From Patescibacteria group bacterium (GTDB taxonomy: Bacteria; Patescibacteriota; Patescibacteriia; UBA1558; GWA2-36-10), in contig JAUPVE010000002.1 in assembly GCA_030917205.1 (NCBI GenBank), positions 1 to 15,936 on the forward strand: DNA of 15,936 nt, written 5' to 3'. This document shows, piece after piece, positions 12,349 through 15,936 of this stretch. The notes beneath the pieces were generated by a model. It saw nothing but the letters and a program-made list of their open reading frames with translations, was not told the origin of the DNA and ran no database searches. Each line of letters opens with the position of its first letter. Positions within the stretch are counted from its first letter, which is position 1. The translations under genes were made by a program, and so were the position numbers.

Positions 12349-15177
12349 ATGTATTTTAGATTAGATTATCAAAATTACATTATATTATTTTCTGCTGTAG
12401 TTAATTTATTCTTTGCCGGTTTTATTTATTTAAAGGGCAAAAGAAATTTAGTTAATATTTCTTATAGTATTTTTACGATCGGTGTTGTTTTCTGGTCACT
12501 GGGTATGTTTATGTACCGGGGTACACCTGATTATGGTCAGGTAATTTTTTGGTCTAAGTTTTTATATTTCGCATCTGGTTCAATACCTTTATCTCTCTTG
12601 TTTTTTTCTCTTATTTTTCCCGATAGTAAAATTAAATTAAATTTTCTTAAAATTATATTTCTTTTTATTATCCCCGCATTTTTTTTAATTGGTTCTTTTA
12701 TACCAGGTTTTATTGTAAAAGATATTGTAATTCATAGAACATCAGAAAATGAGATGTTTTTTGGAAGTGGTTATAATTTTTGGTCCTTTTATCTTTTGTT
12801 TTATTTTGGGGCCTCTTTTTATAATTTAGTAAGAACCTATAGAAGGTCAAAAAATATAGTAAAGCTTCAAATCAAATACATTCTGATTGGAGCGGTAATT
12901 TCTGTATTTTTTGGTGCATTAACCAATTTAGTTTTACCAGCAATTGGTAATACCAGCTTTGGTTGGTTGGGTCAGAGCTTTACTATAATAATGATAGCGT
13001 TTGCTACTTATGCTGTGGTTAAGTTTAGGTTAATGAATATTCGCTTCTTTTTAACAAGAGGAATTTTGTATGGTTTACTGGTTGCTATGGTTGCAACAAT
13101 TTTTTCTTTATCAGTTTTAATGACTGCGAGTCTTTTTGGTACAGAAAATCAGGCAAGTAGAGTAGCAGTATCCATAGTAGTTTCTTTTATTATCGTGATA
13201 TTTTTAGACCCTGTCAAAAGTATCTTTGCTAGAATCACGGATAAAATTTTTTATAAAGATCGAATTGACTATCAAAAACTTTTACAGCAGGCCAGTGCTG
13301 TTGTTTCAAGAGAAATTGATTTAAGTAAATTAGCATATTCTTTATCTGATCTGTTAGCCACACAGTTAAAAGTTAAAGAAATATCAGCATGGATTATAAA
13401 AGATCAAAATTGGCATTGTATCGCTAGTTCTATAAAAAATAGTAAAAGTTTTGAATTAAGTAAAGAGCTAATTAAACTCATACAAGATCATCAGGATATT
13501 ATTGTCGTAGAGGAATTAATTCGTAATCAAAATAATCTCAATTTCAATATACCTTATTATCAAACACTTGGTCTTCTTATAAAAGAAGCTGAAAGTATTG
13601 GCGTAGAAATGGTGGTGCCGGTTTATGATGAAAAAAAGGCAATGACGGCAATTTTTTTATTTTCAGCGAAAAGTTCAGGAGATCTATATAATCAGGATGA
13701 TATAAATTTTTTGAATGTTTTAACTCCTCAAATTGCTACAGCTATTGAAAAATCTAAATTATACGAAGAAGTTCAAGCTCTAAATCTTGAGTTACAGGCT
13801 AAAGTTGATGCTAGAACAAAAAGTTTAAAAGAAGCTAATCTTGGTCTTGAGCAAAGAAACAAGTTTTTGATAGCCATGCAAGGTGTGACTAATATGGTTA
13901 GTCGTACTATGGATTTGAAGCAGGTTAATCAGTTGATTGCCAACAGTATTGCTACGGAGTTCGGTTATATTGGTGGTATTTTGACTTTTATTGATGAAAA
14001 AAATAATGTTTTGCGTATTGGTGCTATGACTGAGAATGAGTATAGCAATGAAGTTGTAAAAATTTTAGGTCAAGATCCCAAAAATTTTGTAGCGGAAATG
14101 CAGATGAAGGACCTGTTGGGTGTAAAAACTGTGTTGTCTGGTCAGATGAATACTTCTGATAAAATGTCTGATTTCTTTTCTCCGCCAGTAGAAAAAGCAG
14201 TAATTGATCAAATACAAGAAAAATTAGGTGTCAAAACCATAGTGGGTTTGCCAATTTTTTCTGAGGATAAGATTATTGGTATTGTTCATTTTTTGTTGGC
14301 TGTAGAGGAAAGCAAGTTTACCTCTCTGGATAGAGATACTATGATCGCTCTGGCTGACCAGATTGGTATCGTGTCTAGAAACTTGCGCTTATACAATAAT
14401 CTCCAAGCTACCAACCAAGACTTGCAGGTAGCCAATATGCGATTGAGGGAGTTGGATCAGGCTAAGTCTGAGTTTTTATCAATTGCTTCGCATCAGCTAC
14501 GCACACCTATTTCTGCTCTCAAAGGCTATTTGTCCATGATTTCTGATGGTGATTTTGGTACTGTGCCACCAAAGATTAGTAAGGTAGTCAAAGATTTGTT
14601 TGAAAGTGCTGCTCGTTTGGCTAGGTTGGTCAATATATTTTTGAATGTTTCTAGGATTGAGTCTGGGCGCTTGAAGATAGAAAAGAAACCACTGCAGATC
14701 GGTGATATGATTGAGAGTGTCATTGCTGAGCTACACAATGAATCAGATAAAAAAGGCGTGAAGTTGATTTATAAAAAGCCGAAGCCAGCCTTGGCACTGG
14801 TGGCGGCTGACGCTGACAAATTGCGTGAAGTAGTTTTGAACTTGATTGATAATTCTATCAAATACACACCCAAAGGGCAGATTGAGGTCAGCGCATTGGT
14901 TGAAAATGACAATATGCACTTCAAAGTGCAGGATACTGGTATTGGTATAGATCCTGAAGAAGCCAAAAATTTATTTAGAAAATTTGTGCGGGCTAGTGGT
15001 GCGGCCCAGATTCATACTGGTGGCTCTGGTTTAGGCTTATTCATCGCTCAGAAGATCATCAAAGAGCATGGTGGACAAATATGGGTAGAGAGTGCTGGCA
15101 AAGAGCAGGGGAGTATTTTCCAGTTTGTGATACCTATGCTTGGTGGTGAGCCAAATAAAGAAGAGATGCAATCTTAG
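12349..15177 (+). CDS. Membrane sensor histidine kinase: 7TM-2TM-GAF-coil-GAF-HisKA-HATPase
   Basis: A 942-residue sensor kinase and the only complete one in the window. Residues 1-225 form the 7TM sensor module shared with the genes at 944-4454. Two further membrane segments lie at about 240-290, GAF1 at about 324-468, a coiled coil at about 470-505, and GAF2 at about 520-680. The dimerisation/phosphoacceptor domain has E-F-L-S-I-A-S-H-Q-L-R-T-P with His715. The HATPase domain has the N box at 831-836 (N-L-I-D-N-S), D-T-G-I-G-I from Asp862 and G-S-G-L-G-L from Gly892, so kinase residues are intact. It autophosphorylates in trans and passes the phosphate to a response regulator (family knowledge); no regulator gene is visible nearby. 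The stop TAG is followed by a terminator. Odd point: codons before residue ~500 are TTA/AGA-rich, after it TTG/CGN-rich, with the change at the coil/GAF2 junction. This suggests a chimera of an imported receptor half and a resident kinase half. Confidence 0.92.
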   Translation: MYFRLDYQNYIILFSAVVNLFFAGFIYLKGKRNLVNISYSIFTIGVVFWSLGMFMYRGTPDYGQVIFWSKFLYFASGSIPLSLLFFSLIFPDSKIKLNFLKIIFLFIIPAFFLIGSFIPGFIVKDIVIHRTSENEMFFGSGYNFWSFYLLFYFGASFYNLVRTYRRSKNIVKLQIKYILIGAVISVFFGALTNLVLPAIGNTSFGWLGQSFTIIMIAFATYAVVKFRLMNIRFFLTRGILYGLLVAMVATIFSLSVLMTASLFGTENQASRVAVSIVVSFIIVIFLDPVKSIFARITDKIFYKDRIDYQKLLQQASAVVSREIDLSKLAYSLSDLLATQLKVKEISAWIIKDQNWHCIASSIKNSKSFELSKELIKLIQDHQDIIVVEELIRNQNNLNFNIPYYQTLGLLIKEAESIGVEMVVPVYDEKKAMTAIFLFSAKSSGDLYNQDDINFLNVLTPQIATAIEKSKLYEEVQALNLELQAKVDARTKSLKEANLGLEQRNKFLIAMQGVTNMVSRTMDLKQVNQLIANSIATEFGYIGGILTFIDEKNNVLRIGAMTENEYSNEVVKILGQDPKNFVAEMQMKDLLGVKTVLSGQMNTSDKMSDFFSPPVEKAVIDQIQEKLGVKTIVGLPIFSEDKIIGIVHFLLAVEESKFTSLDRDTMIALADQIGIVSRNLRLYNNLQATNQDLQVANMRLRELDQAKSEFLSIASHQLRTPISALKGYLSMISDGDFGTVPPKISKVVKDLFESAARLARLVNIFLNVSRIESGRLKIEKKPLQIGDMIESVIAELHNESDKKGVKLIYKKPKPALALVAADADKLREVVLNLIDNSIKYTPKGQIEVSALVENDNMHFKVQDTGIGIDPEEAKNLFRKFVRASGAAQIHTGGSGLGLFIAQKIIKEHGGQIWVESAGKEQGSIFQFVIPMLGGEPNKEEMQS

Positions 15178-15202
15178 GGGAAAAGAAAAAATTATTTTTT
15201 TT

Positions 15203-15238
15203 AAGCTGTCTTAGTGAGTATCTTGACAGCTTTTTTAT
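15203..15238 (+). terminator. Terminator between convergent units
   Basis: An 8-bp perfect stem (15203-15210 AAGCTGTC with 15225-15232 GACAGCTT), a 14-base loop, then T-rich 15231-15238. It ends the kinase unit. On the other strand the stem is followed by A-rich then T-rich sequence, so it may serve the minus-strand gene less efficiently. Confidence 0.75.
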
Positions 15239-15936
15239 TTTAATTTTTTTGCCTTAAATCCTACTATGTCTTTGTAAGATTTTTCTCCAAATAATACTGG
15301 ATAAAATGATTCTGTGGCCTTAATATGTTTGTTACCTACTTGGCCAAGGATATTGCCTTTTGATACTAGTTTAAAATTATGAATAAGTTTATTTAATTTA
15401 AATCCTTTAGGTTTATTTTCAACGCCAAATACTTTATAAAATTTAGTTTTATTAATAATTTTAGGTGAATTATCCTCAATCATTCCTAAATTAGACATTA
15501 ATCTTTTGATATCATTTAAAGATTTGGTGAATGTATCTTTATTTTTGTCTTTACCATATTCAATACTAATACCAGAACAAAAATTTATTAAAGATCCATC
15601 ACCGTAGTTTTTTGGCATTAAGACCACTTTATTTGGATTGATGATGGAAATCATTTTATTAATCATGGCATTTGTCTTTTTGACGATGATCACATCTTTA
15701 GTATCAGAAGTTGTAGAATGAATATCAATAACATAATCACGTGGTGATATTTTTTTTAAAATTTTTGCTGCTATTTTTTCTTCTAATAATTTACTATTTT
15801 TATTACCAGAAAAACTACGGTTCAAGTCTTGGTCAATAAATCTTTTATTGGCTAGAATGGCTTTAGGATTAGCAATGATAGTTTTTAGCTGTCCTTTTAT
15901 AATCTTTAATTTTTTTAATTCGGCAATAATTTTCTG
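15235..15936 (-). CDS. Succinylglutamate desuccinylase/aspartoacylase-family protein, C-terminal part
   Basis: The minus-strand frame stays open to the window edge, giving 233 codons; the start and N-terminus lie beyond 15936. The TTG at 15825 is an internal Leu, because codons above it continue the family signature: N-P-K-A-I-L-A-N-K-R-F-I-D-Q-D-L-N-R-S-F-S-G. D-L-N-R holds the substrate-carboxylate Arg. V-I-D-I-H-S-T-T holds the third zinc ligand His. I-S-I-E-Y-G supplies the expected catalytic Glu. The first zinc pair (H-x-x-E) should be in the missing part. The C-terminal beta-rich domain is complete, ending at TAA 15235-15237. Members of this M14-related family remove acyl groups from N-acyl amino acids; the substrate here cannot be told. 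It converges on the kinase unit and shares the terminator region. Confidence 0.88.
   Translation of the reverse strand, partial: QKIIAELKKLKIIKGQLKTIIANPKAILANKRFIDQDLNRSFSGNKNSKLLEEKIAAKILKKISPRDYVIDIHSTTSDTKDVIIVKKTNAMINKMISIINPNKVVLMPKNYGDGSLINFCSGISIEYGKDKNKDTFTKSLNDIKRLMSNLGMIEDNSPKIINKTKFYKVFGVENKPKGFKLNKLIHNFKLVSKGNILGQVGNKHIKATESFYPVLFGEKSYKDIVGFKAKKLK

Noticed and set aside
1..15936. CRISPR array, insertion sequence, phage gene or toxin-antitoxin pair
   Set aside because: I see no regularly spaced repeats, transposase or integrase motifs, terminal inverted repeats or typical toxin-antitoxin pairs.

Overview
The window comes from an AT-rich bacterial genome with tightly packed genes, gaps of 0-40 bases and two start/stop overlaps. 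It reads with the standard bacterial code: TAA, TAG and one TGA all act as ordinary stops. A Patescibacteria/CPR-type origin is plausible. The hints are almost no visible Shine-Dalgarno sequences, a compact methionyl-tRNA synthetase with two zinc knuckles, a split CoaB/CoaC pair, and several genes of the 7TM histidine-kinase-receptor type. No rRNA or ribosomal-protein gene is present, so this placement is an inference.

Layout. (1) 1-600: the 3' part of cysS and its terminator. (2) 601-876: a self-contained unit with promoter, a tRNA-like gene whose anticodon arm is abnormal, and a strong terminator. (3) 880-8584: a likely single transcription unit. It holds a kinase-less receptor (7TM + 2TM + GAF), three tandem stand-alone 7TM receptor domains, an asparaginase-like protein without its main catalytic residues, a Rossmann-like protein with a possible ribbon-helix-helix tail, an alpha/beta hydrolase, and metG. 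A stem-loop terminator follows. (4) 8590-15240: a second unit with its own promoter. It holds a long-chain acyl-CoA synthetase, coaC, a transglutaminase-like cysteine enzyme, coaB (ATGA overlap), and a 942-residue hybrid histidine kinase (7TM + 2TM + GAF + coiled coil + GAF + HisKA + HATPase), ending in a terminator. (5) 15235-15936: a convergent aspartoacylase/succinylglutamate-desuccinylase-type gene on the minus strand, cut by the window edge.

Two themes stand out. First, five proteins share the histidine-kinase 7TM sensor module, but only one carries a kinase core. Three are bare 7TM modules in a head-to-tail array with near-identical gene junctions. This looks like an expanded receptor family that may share one kinase. 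Second, a CoA-centred operon couples acyl activation (acyl-CoA synthetase) to the two middle steps of CoA synthesis. CoaC and CoaB are separate proteins with a transglutaminase-fold enzyme translated between them.

Codon use changes visibly inside two genes, near 10.1 kb in the acyl-CoA synthetase and near 13.86 kb at the GAF1/GAF2 junction of the kinase. Leu changes from TTG-rich to TTA-rich and back, and Arg from CGN to AGA and back. This suggests that the segment between was acquired or replaced by recombination. The 7TM array at 2.35-4.45 kb has the same AT-rich style.
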